Positions 49,658 to 61,256 of a stretch of DNA of 64,000 nucleotides are shown piece by piece. The stretch is from assembly GCF_964253025.1 (NCBI RefSeq), contig NZ_CAXUQC020000001.1, positions 2,728,001 to 2,792,000 on the forward strand, given 5' to 3'. Under the pieces are notes generated by a model. That model was given only the letters and a program-made list of their open reading frames with translations. It was not told the origin of the DNA and did not search any database. Both the position numbers and the translations under genes were made by a program. Numbering within the stretch: the stretch's first letter is position 1; each line of letters begins with the position of its first letter. The DNA is from Rhizobacter sp964253025 (GTDB taxonomy: Bacteria; Pseudomonadota; Gammaproteobacteria; Burkholderiales; Burkholderiaceae_C).

Positions 49658-50119
49658 ATGCCCCGTCTCGCCGCAGTACGCAACGCCCTGGCCGCCACGA
49701 CAGCCGCAAGCGTCCTCGCCCTGGTGACCGGCTGCGCCGTCAATCCCATGGGCGGGAACGACCCGACCTTCAGCGCCACGTTGTCCGGCGCGGCGGAGGT
49801 GCCGCCGGTGCAAACCCCCGGCACCGGCATGCTGGAAGCACGCTTCGACAAGGAAACCCAGCTGCTGCGCTGGAAGCTCAGCTACAGCGGACTGAGCGGC
49901 CCCATCACCGCGGCGCACTTTCACGGGCCCGCCACGGCCGGAATCAATGCCGGAGTCGCCTTGCCCCTGAAGCCGCCGCTGACCGGCAGTGTGCAAGGCG
50001 AAGCGACGCTCACCCCGGTGCAGACCGCAGACCTCATGGCCGGCAAGTGGTACATCAACCTGCACACGGCGGCCCATCCGTCGGGTGAAATTCGCGGGCA
50101 ACTCAATCCGACGCGCTGA
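49658..50119 (+). CDS. CHRD domain lipoprotein
   Basis: 153-residue lipoprotein with lipobox LVTGC and a CHRD (chordin-type) domain: FSATLSGAAEVPPVQTPGTGMLEARFD, LSGPITAAHFHGPATAGINAGV and GKWYINLHTAAHPSGEIRGQL. Periplasmic role unknown; CHRD proteins often bind metal or ligands through the His residues. The ATG at 49658 is preceded by GGAG six bases upstream; an in-frame ATG at 49646 is the alternative. Confidence 0.88.
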   Translation: MPRLAAVRNALAATTAASVLALVTGCAVNPMGGNDPTFSATLSGAAEVPPVQTPGTGMLEARFDKETQLLRWKLSYSGLSGPITAAHFHGPATAGINAGVALPLKPPLTGSVQGEATLTPVQTADLMAGKWYINLHTAAHPSGEIRGQLNPTR

Positions 50120-50213
50120 ACAGCGAGCCTCGTCCGGCCGAACTGACCGGATGGCTGTGCTCGCTCCAGGCCGCCTCCCTCGGCGACGGCCACCCCTTCT
50201 GCTGCCCTGACCC

Positions 50214-51212
50214 ATGGCCCCACGCCGCGCCGCCCTGCCCTGGGGCCTCGCCCTCCAACGCACGCTCGGTGCCTTCACCCGTGCACACCTGCGTGCCAGC
50301 ACCAAGGCCGTCCAGGCGGCCGTCAAGCCAGCACTGGACCGACGCAAGCCTCCGCGCGGGCAGGGCGACTGGATCGCAGGCCTCGCCACCGTCCCGGGCG
50401 GCATGCGCCGCTTCCAGCTGTATCGCCCGCCGGGCATCACGTTCACCGAGCGGCTGCCCCTGATGGTGATGCTGCACGGCTGCGGCCAGGACGCGAAGAG
50501 CTTCGCCGTCGGCACGCGGATGAATGCCCTGGCCGCGCGCGAAGGCTTCTTCGTGCTCTATCCCGAGCAGGACCGGCGCGCCAACGCCCACGGCTGCTGG
50601 AACTGGTTCGACACCCGTTCGGGCGGCGCCCAGACGGAAGCGCGCATCGTGCTCGCCGCCGTCCAGCAGGTGTGCCTGCTGTACCCCATCGACCGGGAAC
50701 GGGTGGCACTCGCGGGACTGTCTGCCGGGGCCAGCCTCGCGGCGCTGCTCGCCACGCAGCAGCCCGCCCGGTTCAAGGCCGTCGTGATGCACTCGGGCGT
50801 ACCGCCTGGAATGGCCTCGTCGAGCGCGACCGCACTTGCCGCGATGCGCGGACACCGCAGCGCGGCCACGCCCGAGCCCGGCGCTGCGCCATGGCCTCCA
50901 CTGCTGGTGATCCACGGCGCCAACGACCGCATCGTGTCGTCCGACAACGCGGGCGCGGCCGCCCGACTCTGGGCGGAAGCCGCAGGGGCGCGGGCCGCCG
51001 CGCCACGCCAGGTGCAGCGCGGGAAACGGCACGCGATGACCGTCACCGACTACAAGCTGCGCGGACAGACCGTGGCTTCGCTGTGCGAGGTGGATGCCCT
51101 CGGGCACGCGTGGAGCGGGGGCGCGGCGCGCAGCGCCTACACCGACGCCAAGGGGCCTGACGCCTCCCGCCTCGCGTGGGCGTTCGCCTCGCGGCAGTTC
51201 GACAAGCCATAG
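50214..51212 (+). CDS. PHB-depolymerase-family esterase
   Basis: 332-residue alpha/beta hydrolase of the esterase family PHB depolymerase. The oxyanion motif is HGCGQD (88-93) and the nucleophile elbow is GLSAG (168-172, Ser170). Asp in IHGANDRIVS and His in LGHAWSGG complete the triad. FYRPPG-type RFQLYRPPG and NWFDT are typical. There is no clear signal peptide, so it probably acts inside the cell on polyester or feruloyl-type esters; the substrate is unproven. Confidence 0.9.
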   Translation: MAPRRAALPWGLALQRTLGAFTRAHLRASTKAVQAAVKPALDRRKPPRGQGDWIAGLATVPGGMRRFQLYRPPGITFTERLPLMVMLHGCGQDAKSFAVGTRMNALAAREGFFVLYPEQDRRANAHGCWNWFDTRSGGAQTEARIVLAAVQQVCLLYPIDRERVALAGLSAGASLAALLATQQPARFKAVVMHSGVPPGMASSSATALAAMRGHRSAATPEPGAAPWPPLLVIHGANDRIVSSDNAGAAARLWAEAAGARAAAPRQVQRGKRHAMTVTDYKLRGQTVASLCEVDALGHAWSGGAARSAYTDAKGPDASRLAWAFASRQFDKP

Positions 51213-51355
51213 CAGCGTAGGTGGCAGAGCGTCGCGTTCGCTCAGTCCAACGATCGAGGCCGCCGTCACATCGCGCAACAACCTGATGGACCACACCGCC
51301 TGCGGGCGCCGGCGCCCGTGCGAACATCGAATCTTCGTTCCACCGCCCGACCACC

Positions 51356-51904
51356 ATGAAGCCCTTGCACCTCCTGTCGGCCGCCACCCTGGCGAGCCTG
51401 TCAATGCTCGGCGCCGCCCAGGCGCAAAGCACCCTGAAACCCGGTTTGTGGGAGCAGGTCTCCACCATCCGCAGCGACAGCGGCCAGATCGAGAAAGCCA
51501 TGGCGGAAGCCCAGGCCCAGATCGCCAAGCTGCCCCCCGAGCAGCGTCAGCAGATCGAGAAGATGATGGCCGAACGTGGCGTGGGCATCGGCGGCACCAG
51601 CACCACGCTGCGCCTGTGCCTGAGCGCGGCGGACCTCGAGCGCGGCAACATTCCGGTACAGGCGGGCGACTGCACGCAGAAGCTCGTGTCGCGTGACGGC
51701 AGCACGATGAAGGTCTCCTTCCAGTGCGACACCGATCCGCCCTCGAGCGGCACCGGCGAGATCCGCATCGTGAGCCCCACGGCCAACGAGATGACGGCCA
51801 CCGTCGAGACCACCGTCAACGGCCGACCGGATCGCCTGCACACGACGCAGAAGGGCACCTGGCTGGGTGAGGACTGCGGCCACATCCGCCGGCCTGCGCC
51901 CTGA
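51356..51904 (+). CDS. DUF3617 family secreted protein
   Basis: 182-residue periplasmic protein with a Sec signal peptide (MKPLHLLSAATLASLSML... cleaved after AQA) and the DUF3617 pattern LKPGLWEQVSTI, LRLCLSAADL, DCTQKLVSRDGSTMKVSFQC and GTWLGEDCG. The four Cys probably form two disulfides. The function is unknown. A Glu/Gln/Ala-rich helix occupies residues ~45-75. Confidence 0.88.
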   Translation: MKPLHLLSAATLASLSMLGAAQAQSTLKPGLWEQVSTIRSDSGQIEKAMAEAQAQIAKLPPEQRQQIEKMMAERGVGIGGTSTTLRLCLSAADLERGNIPVQAGDCTQKLVSRDGSTMKVSFQCDTDPPSSGTGEIRIVSPTANEMTATVETTVNGRPDRLHTTQKGTWLGEDCGHIRRPAP

Positions 51905-52001
51905 AGGCGCACGGTCCGACAGTCCCACGGGGCGTCGGCCGCTCCTGGCGCCCACGGCGGACGGCTAACCTTTCCTGGTCGCAACCTTGAAAGGAAGCTC
52001 C

Positions 52002-52073
52002 ATGAAGACGCTGCTGTTGATGGCCGTGGGCGTGCCGCTCCCCGTGATCCTGCTGATCTGGTGGCTGACCTGA
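52002..52073 (+). CDS. 23-residue single-pass membrane mini-protein
   Basis: ATG 52002 preceded by GAAAGGA opens a 23-codon frame encoding one hydrophobic helix (LLLMAVGVPLPVILLIWWL) with a single Lys near the N terminus. A convincing ribosome-binding site and an all-hydrophobic product support a real gene. Its TGA is immediately followed by the stop of the convergent HPP-CBS gene; the two together form TGATCA. I know no function. Confidence 0.6.
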   Translation: MKTLLLMAVGVPLPVILLIWWLT

Positions 52074-53189
52074 TCAGGACGCCGGTGGCGGCGTGACCAG
52101 CGCGGCCACCACGTCCGATTGCGTGATCATTCCGACCAGGCGTTCACGCTCGCCCAGGATCGGAATGTGATGGTGACCCGTGCTGCCGAACAGGGGCACG
52201 AGGTCCACCAGTTTGCGGTCCTGGCTCGCGACGCGCACCGTGCGCGTCATGATCTGGCCCACGACCTCGGGCTTGTCCGAGTGGGTACGGCCGCTGCCCA
52301 GCACCAGGCGGCGCATCTTCATGCCGAGGCCTTCGTGGAAGTCCAGTTCGGCAGCCCGCATGAAGTCGGCCAAGGTCACGATCCCGACGATGCGAAACAG
52401 CCGGTCCACCACCGGCAGCGCCTTGATGCGCCGCTCGCGCAGCAGCGCCCACGCTTCCTCGAGGGGCGTGCCGAATTCCACCGTCACCAGATTGCGCGAC
52501 ATCACGTCGCTGCACCGCACGTCCGACAACCTGCGCTGGTAAGCCTGTGAACGGGTTTCCTCCAGAAGGGACTGCAGATCGTCGCGGCTGATGTCGAGCA
52601 CCTGGTTGTAGCGGGCCAGCACGGCATCGAGGTCGTCCTGGGCCTTGGGCGGCAGCACGGCAAGCTGCGCGTGGGGATAGCGCCGGCCGGTGGCGTTGTT
52701 GTAGACCACCCCGACCGCCGCCAGCAGCACCGAATTGAGCAACACCGGAAACAGCACGTAGACCGGGTCCGTCACGCCCGCCAGCACCATCAGCAGGGCC
52801 GACGCCCCGCCCGGCGGGTGCAGGCAGCGCAGGGCGAACATCAAGCCGATGGCGAGCGCCACGGCGAGGGCGGCCGCCCATTCGGTGGAGCCGCCCCAGT
52901 GCATGCAGGCCACGCCCACCAGGGCCGACAAGGTGTTGCCACCCACCACCGCCCACGGCTGCGCCAGCGGACTGGCCGGCACGGCGAACACCAGCACCGC
53001 GCTTGCGCCCATCGGGGCCACGAGCCACGGTGAGGCCCCGGCGAAGTGGGAGATCAGGGCGGTGACGAGGAGGCCGATGCCGGCGCCTCCCATGCCGCGC
53101 AGGCGTTCGCGGGCGTCGACCGCCTGGGGCGCGGGCCAGAAGGCCTTCCACCAGGGCAGGCCGGAGGACGTGGAGACCGATGAATGCAT
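52074..53189 (-). CDS. HPP family membrane protein with CBS domain pair
   Basis: 371-residue protein. Residues ~30-175 form the four-helix HPP domain (LVAPMGASAVLVFAVPASPLAQPW, LRCLHPPGGASALLMVL, with the eponymous HPP). Residues ~215-365 are two CBS domains (VMSRNLVTVEFGTPLEEAWALLRERRIKALPVVDR and IMTRTVRVASQDRKLVDLVP). HPP proteins are linked to nitrite/anion movement in plastids; in bacteria the role is unclear, and CBS domains suggest nucleotide control. The ATG at 53189 is used; a TTG at 53213 with AGGAT upstream is a fair alternative. Confidence 0.9.
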   Translation of the reverse strand: MHSSVSTSSGLPWWKAFWPAPQAVDARERLRGMGGAGIGLLVTALISHFAGASPWLVAPMGASAVLVFAVPASPLAQPWAVVGGNTLSALVGVACMHWGGSTEWAAALAVALAIGLMFALRCLHPPGGASALLMVLAGVTDPVYVLFPVLLNSVLLAAVGVVYNNATGRRYPHAQLAVLPPKAQDDLDAVLARYNQVLDISRDDLQSLLEETRSQAYQRRLSDVRCSDVMSRNLVTVEFGTPLEEAWALLRERRIKALPVVDRLFRIVGIVTLADFMRAAELDFHEGLGMKMRRLVLGSGRTHSDKPEVVGQIMTRTVRVASQDRKLVDLVPLFGSTGHHHIPILGERERLVGMITQSDVVAALVTPPPAS

Positions 53190-53305
53190 GAGTCGGGACC
53201 GGAACTTGAGCAACCGCGCATCCTAGCGCTTAACGCGCGGGAAACACGGGATGCCCCGGACAGTGCTACAACGCGAATCTCACGAACTGCCCCCCGAGGA
53301 CCCCG

Positions 53306-54307
53306 TTGGCCTTCCCGAACTCCCAAGCCCTGCGCCGGCCCGTGCGCCTGCTGGCGACCGCCCTTGCCTGCGCCGTCCTGGCCGCCTGCGGCGGTGCCGG
53401 CGACACGGATGAAGACAGCGGCGACTACACCGCCCGCGCCCAGGCCGCCACCGCCACTGCGCAGAGCAGCGCCAATGCCTGCGCATTCATCCGCCCCTTC
53501 TACTGGGAGGTGGGCGACCGCAGCGCGGCCCGTGCCGGCGGCTCGGTGAACTCTGTCACGAGCACGGTCTCCTACTCCGCCACCACGGCGATGCCGGTGG
53601 CATCGGCGTCCAAGTGGCTCTATGCGGCCTACGTCGCCCAGCGCCGCGGCGGCCAGGTGACCGCCGAGGACGCCGAGTACCTGATGATGCGCAGCGGCTT
53701 CACCACCTTCGACCGCTGCCTGGCGGGCGAAACGGTGGGCGCCTGCGCCGCCGACGCGGCCAACAGCAAGTACACCGAGGCCCACGACCTGAAGTTCTTC
53801 TATGGCGGTGCGCACATGCAGCAGCATGCCGATCAGCTGATGGCGCTCGGCGCGTACAACAACACGACGCTTGCCGGCGAAGTGCGCTCCCTGCTGGGCA
53901 ACGACATCGCCCTCGCCTACCTCCAGCCGCAGTTGGCCGGTGGCGTGCAGACCACGGCGGCCTCGTACGCCGTCTTCCTGCGCAAGCTGATGCGGGAAGA
54001 CCTCTACCTGGGTGAACTGCTCGGCGTCCAGGCGGTATGCACGAATCCCACGACGTGTGCCACGGCCTTGGCGACGCCGATTCCGACCACCGAAAGCTGG
54101 CGCTACGGCCTCGGCCACTGGGTCGAGGACGTCAACGGCGACCACGCCTTCAGCAGCGGCGGCGCGCTCGGCTTCTACCCCTGGATCTCGGCCGGCAAGG
54201 CGCACTACGGCGTCATCGCCCGCGTGGACAGCCAGGACGCCGGCTACGACTCGGCGCGTTGCGGCCGCCTGATCCGTCGCGCCTGGGAAACCGGCATCAC
54301 GCAGTGA
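53306..54307 (+). CDS. Serine-hydrolase-like lipoprotein
   Basis: 333-residue lipoprotein starting at a TTG (53306) with GAGGA five bases upstream; lipobox LAAC with Cys28. The body has S100-A-S-K103 in AMPVASASKWLYAAYVAQ, the SxxK pattern of class C beta-lactamases and penicillin-binding proteins, and near the end GYGLGHW-like RYGLGHWVEDV and FSSGGALGFYPWI. A related YxN motif is not obvious, so an actual hydrolase activity is unproven. It is divergent from the HPP-CBS gene. Confidence 0.78.
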   Translation: MAFPNSQALRRPVRLLATALACAVLAACGGAGDTDEDSGDYTARAQAATATAQSSANACAFIRPFYWEVGDRSAARAGGSVNSVTSTVSYSATTAMPVASASKWLYAAYVAQRRGGQVTAEDAEYLMMRSGFTTFDRCLAGETVGACAADAANSKYTEAHDLKFFYGGAHMQQHADQLMALGAYNNTTLAGEVRSLLGNDIALAYLQPQLAGGVQTTAASYAVFLRKLMREDLYLGELLGVQAVCTNPTTCATALATPIPTTESWRYGLGHWVEDVNGDHAFSSGGALGFYPWISAGKAHYGVIARVDSQDAGYDSARCGRLIRRAWETGITQ

Positions 54308-54387
54308 TGCGCGGGGATGCGTGCGAGCGCCGCATGGCGCCTCGCACGGTCCCGCAACGACGGCCCGCGCCGGCGGGCCGGTCGTGA

Positions 54388-57222
<2,835 letters not shown>

Positions 57223-57260
57223 GAGCAAATGGGCGGCAACCCTCGATTGTCGGGCAGGAC

Positions 57261-57265
57261 GGAGG
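57261..57265 (+). promoter_or_regulatory. Ribosome-binding site that fixes a TTG start (attH-like gene)
   Basis: GGAGG at 57261-57265 lies five bases before the TTG at 57271. It supports TTG rather than the ATG at 57295 as the start. The TTG start adds a twin-arginine export signal to the protein. Confidence 0.7.
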
Positions 57266-57270
57266 CACTT

Positions 57271-58341
57271 TTGAGCTTGAATCGGCGCAATCTGATGTTT
57301 TCGCTGGCTTGCGTTCCCAATTGGGGCTTCTCGCAGGCCATGACAGCCCGCCCGGCGGTTCGACTGCCGGGCGATTTCGGTGCCCACCCCGGCGAACGCA
57401 CGGAGTGGTGGTACGTGACCGGCTGGCTTGCGGCAGCCGGCCGCACCTGGGGATTCCAGGTGACCTTCTTCCGCACGAGCACGGGCATCGCGGCCGGACA
57501 TCCCAGCCGATTCGCTGCCCGCGAGCTCGTGTTCGGCCATGCGGCGCTGACGGACGTTGCCGCCGGACGGCACCTGCATGCCCAGCGGGTGGCGAGGGCC
57601 GGGTTCGACATCGCCTCGGCGGCCGAGGGCCGCACCGATGTGCGCCTTCGCGACTGGCATCTGGTGCGCGAAGGTCCGGTCGACCGGGGCCGGTACACCA
57701 CCGAGGTGGCCGGGCCGGAGTTCAAGGTGATGCTGACGCTGGAGACCACGCAGCCACCCCTGCTCCAGGGCGAGGCCGGATGGTCGCGCAAGGGCGCCGA
57801 CCCCGCCCACTTCAGCCTCTACTACAGCGAGCCGCAGCTGGCCGTGCTCGGCACCTTGGAGCAGCAGGGCCGCCGCACCAACGTGACGGGCCGCGCCTGG
57901 CTGGACCATGAATGGAGCACGGCACTGATGGAGCCGGGCGTGGTCGGCTGGGACTGGATCGGCATGAACCTGGACGACGGACGCGCCTTGACCGCCGCGC
58001 AGTTGCGTCGCGCCGACGGCAGTGCCGCGTTCGCGCTCGGAAGCATCCGCACGCCTGGCGAGGCGCCCCGCTCGTTCGCCGCGCACGAGGTCGTGTTCAC
58101 GCCGGGCCGGCGTTGGACGAGCCCCGCTTCCCAGGCCCGCTACCCGGTGGAATGGACGATCGACACCCCGGCCGGGCAATTCCATGTTGCCACCCTGCTT
58201 GATGCACAGGAACTCGACAGCCGCGGCAGCACGGGCGCATGGTATTGGGAAGGCCTGAGCCAGTTGAACGATGCACAGGGCCGCCGGCTCGGCCTCGGCT
58301 ACCTGGAGATGACCGGCTACGCAAGCCGACTGGTGCTGTGA
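57271..58341 (+). CDS. AttH-like lipocalin-domain protein, Tat-exported
   Basis: 356-residue protein with a Tat signal (N-R-R-N-L-M-F at the N terminus, then a hydrophobic run to FSQA). The body has the AttH/carotenoid 1,2-hydratase-like pattern: LPGDFGAHPGERTEWWYVTGWL at the start, WGFQVTFFRTSTGI, FSLYYSEPQLAVLG and GRAWLDHEWSTALMEPGVVGWDWIGMNLDDG. Such proteins are usually encoded beside LolD- and FtsX-like ABC genes and may carry a lipid or pigment; the ligand is unknown. A TTG at 57271 with GGAGG upstream is the start. Confidence 0.9.
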   Translation: MSLNRRNLMFSLACVPNWGFSQAMTARPAVRLPGDFGAHPGERTEWWYVTGWLAAAGRTWGFQVTFFRTSTGIAAGHPSRFAARELVFGHAALTDVAAGRHLHAQRVARAGFDIASAAEGRTDVRLRDWHLVREGPVDRGRYTTEVAGPEFKVMLTLETTQPPLLQGEAGWSRKGADPAHFSLYYSEPQLAVLGTLEQQGRRTNVTGRAWLDHEWSTALMEPGVVGWDWIGMNLDDGRALTAAQLRRADGSAAFALGSIRTPGEAPRSFAAHEVVFTPGRRWTSPASQARYPVEWTIDTPAGQFHVATLLDAQELDSRGSTGAWYWEGLSQLNDAQGRRLGLGYLEMTGYASRLVL

Positions 58342-58438
58342 GCGGCCCTTTCCGTTGAATTGGCCACGGCAAACCGCGTTTATCCGCGGGCCGTTCGCCG
58401 GGCCGAAGTCCACAATGTGGGATACGCCTGAAATCACC

Positions 58439-60205
58439 ATGAGCGCAACCCGTGACCCCCGCCAGTGGCCCGCCCGCACGCGCGTGCGGGTGACAGCCTG
58501 CGTGCTCATCGCGATGGCCGCGCTGGCAGGCGGCGAATACCTCGCACGGCAGCACTCGGCGACGGACCGCGCCAGCGCGGGCGAAGCGCTCCAGGGCACG
58601 GTCAGCCAGTTGGCCCAGCGCCTGTCGCTCGAGATGGCCGACCGCGTGCGTGACGTCAAAGCCCTGTCGGAGCTCGACGGATTGCGCGCGATGGACGCGC
58701 CCGACGACATTCGAGCCACGCTCGAGAACGCCCGCCGAGCCATGCCCGTCTTCGCCTGGTTCGGACTCACGGACAGCTCGGGCACGGTGGTGGCAGCCAC
58801 GGATGACATCCTGGTCGGGAAGTCGATCGCCAGCCGTCCCGTGTTCCAGAACGGCATCAAGGCCGTCTGGGTCGGGGACGTTCACGAGGCCAAGCTGCTG
58901 GCCAGTCTGGTGCCTCATGCGTCCGACGAGCCCGTCAAGTTCGTCGATGTGGCCGCGCCGGTCCGCGGGCCGGACGGCCAGCCGCAGGGCGTGCTCGCCT
59001 TGCACTTGAGCTGGCAGTGGGCGGACCTGCTGCGGCAGTCGGTGCTGCGCCCGCGCGGTGCGCCGCGTGCCCTGCAGCTCATGGTCGTGGATGCGCGCGG
59101 TGAACTGCTGTTGCCACCCGAGAAGGGCGTCGAGTCGACCGGCCTGCCCGCATCGACCGTGGAGGCCCTGGACGGACGTTGGTCCGTCGAAACGTGGAAC
59201 GATGGCCGAGAGGCGTTGACGAGCGTGGCCCGGAGCCGGGCGTCCGGCGACTTCCCCGGCTTCGGCTGGCGCGTGGTCGCGCGCGATGTGCAGGCTGCCG
59301 CCAGCACGTCGGTGCAGGCGGCCCGGCCCCTGGCTTATGGAATCGCCCTGGGGGCGGGTGCGGCGTTCGCGCTCCTGGTCTGCTGGGCCGCCGGCCACCT
59401 GGTGCCGGCACCGCCTGCGGGGCCGCGCCGTCCCGGCGACGGCACGAACCACTCGACCGGCCTGCGCCACCAGCGCCGCAGCGACAGCCAACCTTCCGGA
59501 ACCGGCCGGGCCCGCACCTTCGCGCCGCCACGCGACGGTTCGAGCACCATCCCTGCGGTGCTGAGCGCTCAGCGCGATGCGCTCACCGGGCTCTGGGACC
59601 GCACCATGCTCGCCGAACTGCTCGAGCGCCTGGCGTCGCCCGGCATCGAAGATGAACGAAACGGCGATGACCCGGACGAGACGGCCACGACGCCGTCCCC
59701 GGCCGCCGCGTCACCCGAGGAATACTGCCTGCTGAGCATCGACCTCGACCAGTTCAAGGTCGTCAATGAACGCTACGGCCATGCGGCCGCCGACCAGGTC
59801 CTCGCCCAGGTGGGACGCCGCCTGCGCCACGTGGGACGCGAGGAAGACTGGGTCTTCCGCCTCGAAGGTGACCACTTCCTCGTGATGCTGCGCTGCCCTG
59901 AAGGCGAAGGCGCGACGCTGGCCCGGAACATCGCCCGTCGCGTGCTCCATGAGCTCCAGCGCCCCATGAGCTACCGCACCCTCACCAACCTGCGCGTCAC
60001 GGCCAGCGTGGGCGGCGCCGTGTGGCGCCCGTCGCTGGGGCCGGCCGACGACGCCTTGGCGCGCGCCGACGAGGCGCTGCAGGCGGCCCGTCGCAGCGGG
60101 CCGGGCTTGTTCCGCCACCACGCCGGCATCATGCCGGCGCCGACCGATCCGGCAGCATCGACCGAGACCACCACCGAATCGGCGGCGTCGCGGCTGCGCG
60201 CCTGA
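58439..60205 (+). CDS. Membrane sensor with degenerate GGDEF domain
   Basis: 588-residue protein: TM1 (residues ~17-35), a periplasmic dCache-like sensing region (~36-293), TM2 (~299-320), a long disordered linker rich in Pro/Arg/Ser, then a GGDEF-type domain (~375-560) with LSAQRDALTGLWDRTML and SIDLDQFKVVNERYGHAAADQVL. The signature loop is E476-G-D-H-F480 instead of G-G-D-E-F, so diguanylate cyclase activity is probably lost. It could bind GTP or c-di-GMP or act through protein contacts. The ATG at 58439 is the likeliest start; 58415 is possible. Confidence 0.85.
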   Translation: MSATRDPRQWPARTRVRVTACVLIAMAALAGGEYLARQHSATDRASAGEALQGTVSQLAQRLSLEMADRVRDVKALSELDGLRAMDAPDDIRATLENARRAMPVFAWFGLTDSSGTVVAATDDILVGKSIASRPVFQNGIKAVWVGDVHEAKLLASLVPHASDEPVKFVDVAAPVRGPDGQPQGVLALHLSWQWADLLRQSVLRPRGAPRALQLMVVDARGELLLPPEKGVESTGLPASTVEALDGRWSVETWNDGREALTSVARSRASGDFPGFGWRVVARDVQAAASTSVQAARPLAYGIALGAGAAFALLVCWAAGHLVPAPPAGPRRPGDGTNHSTGLRHQRRSDSQPSGTGRARTFAPPRDGSSTIPAVLSAQRDALTGLWDRTMLAELLERLASPGIEDERNGDDPDETATTPSPAAASPEEYCLLSIDLDQFKVVNERYGHAAADQVLAQVGRRLRHVGREEDWVFRLEGDHFLVMLRCPEGEGATLARNIARRVLHELQRPMSYRTLTNLRVTASVGGAVWRPSLGPADDALARADEALQAARRSGPGLFRHHAGIMPAPTDPAASTETTTESAASRLRA

Positions 60206-60248
60206 GACGCCCCCGGTGGGCGTGCCTGGCTGCGGCGTGGGCCGCCGT

Positions 60249-61145
60249 TCAGAGCCGCAGGAACCGCCCCCGCGCGGCCTCGGTGATCGCAACGACGCAG
60301 GGGTGGGTGATGCGTCGCTCGACCGAGATAGCGAAGAACTCCTCCACGAGCTCCTCGGTGCGCCCCACCACCTCCACGCCGTATTGCTCGCAGGTTTCCT
60401 CCTCCAGCACCCGCGGCGACATGAAGACGCCGCGCCCTTCCCGGCCGAAAGCCTTCATCAGCGCAGCGTCGTCGAACTCGCCGATGGCCCGCGGATGCAC
60501 CTGATGCTGCGTCAGCCACAGCTCCAGGCGCTGCCGCATGGCGGATGAGGCGCCCTGGATGAGCATCGGCGCGCCGTTGAGGTTGGCCGGGAATTTGCCC
60601 TTGAGCGTGCGCATCAGGCCCGGCGCCGCGAAGAAGCTCATCGCCGTCGTGCCCAGTGCGTGATTGAAGGCTTTCACGCTCAGTTGGCGGCTCATCGGCT
60701 CGTCGGCGATCACGATGTCGATCCGGTGCACTGAAATCTGGGCGAGCAGGTCCTGGAACTTGCCCTCGGTGCAGATGAGGCGCACGGTCTCGGGCAAGCC
60801 AAGCGCGGGTTCGAGCAGCCGGTAGGCAATGGACTTGGGCACCGAATCGGCAATCCCCACCCGGAACTCCACCACATGCTGCTCGCTGGAAGCCACGCCG
60901 ATGGCGGTTTCCATTTCGGCGGCCAAGGCAAAGATCTGGTCCGCATAGCCGAGCGCGACCCGCCCTTGCTCCGTCAGTTCCAGCCGCCGCCCACTCTTGC
61001 GGAAGAGCTTGCAACCGAGGCGATCCTCCAGGAGCTTGATTTGCCCTGAGAGGGTTTGCGGGCTGATGTGAAGCTGTTCGCCCGCCCGCACGATGCCTCC
61101 CGCCTTGGCGGTCGCCCAGAAGTACTGAAGGTGTTTGAAATTCAT
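60249..61145 (-). CDS. nhaR: LysR-family regulator of the NhaR type
   Basis: 298-residue LysR regulator with an N-terminal winged helix-turn-helix (MNFKHLQYFWATAKAGGIVRAGEQLHISPQTLSGQIKLLEDRLG) and effector domain with the NhaR-like SEQHVVEFRVGIADSVPKSIAYRLLEPAL. NhaR controls Na+/H+ antiporter and osmotic-stress genes in E. coli. Here it is divergent from terC, so it may regulate that instead. No nhaA gene is in view. Confidence 0.9.
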   Translation of the reverse strand: MNFKHLQYFWATAKAGGIVRAGEQLHISPQTLSGQIKLLEDRLGCKLFRKSGRRLELTEQGRVALGYADQIFALAAEMETAIGVASSEQHVVEFRVGIADSVPKSIAYRLLEPALGLPETVRLICTEGKFQDLLAQISVHRIDIVIADEPMSRQLSVKAFNHALGTTAMSFFAAPGLMRTLKGKFPANLNGAPMLIQGASSAMRQRLELWLTQHQVHPRAIGEFDDAALMKAFGREGRGVFMSPRVLEEETCEQYGVEVVGRTEELVEEFFAISVERRITHPCVVAITEAARGRFLRL

Positions 61146-61199
61146 CGGCAGGCCTCGGACGCTTCGGCTTTTTCGGACTATACGATCGGAAAGAACGAA

Positions 61200-61229
61200 T
61201 TTACGCGAAACGTGTGCCGCCCCTACAGT
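61200..61229 (+). promoter_or_regulatory. Candidate promoter of terC
   Basis: TTTACG (61200-61205) and TACAGT (61224-61229) lie 18 bp apart, 27 bp ahead of the terC ATG. The -35 element sits in ATTTACGCGAA, which recurs with one change in front of the YccA-like gene. Each box matches the sigma-70 consensus at four positions. Confidence 0.4.
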
Positions 61230-61256
61230 CGCGGTTTTCCAAGATTTCGAACTGCC

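Noticed and set aside
57223..58860. N-terminal 546-codon extension of the SNF2 helicase frame
   Set aside because: It runs antisense to the AttH-like gene and into the next one. Conserved helicase sequence begins at the ATG at 57222.
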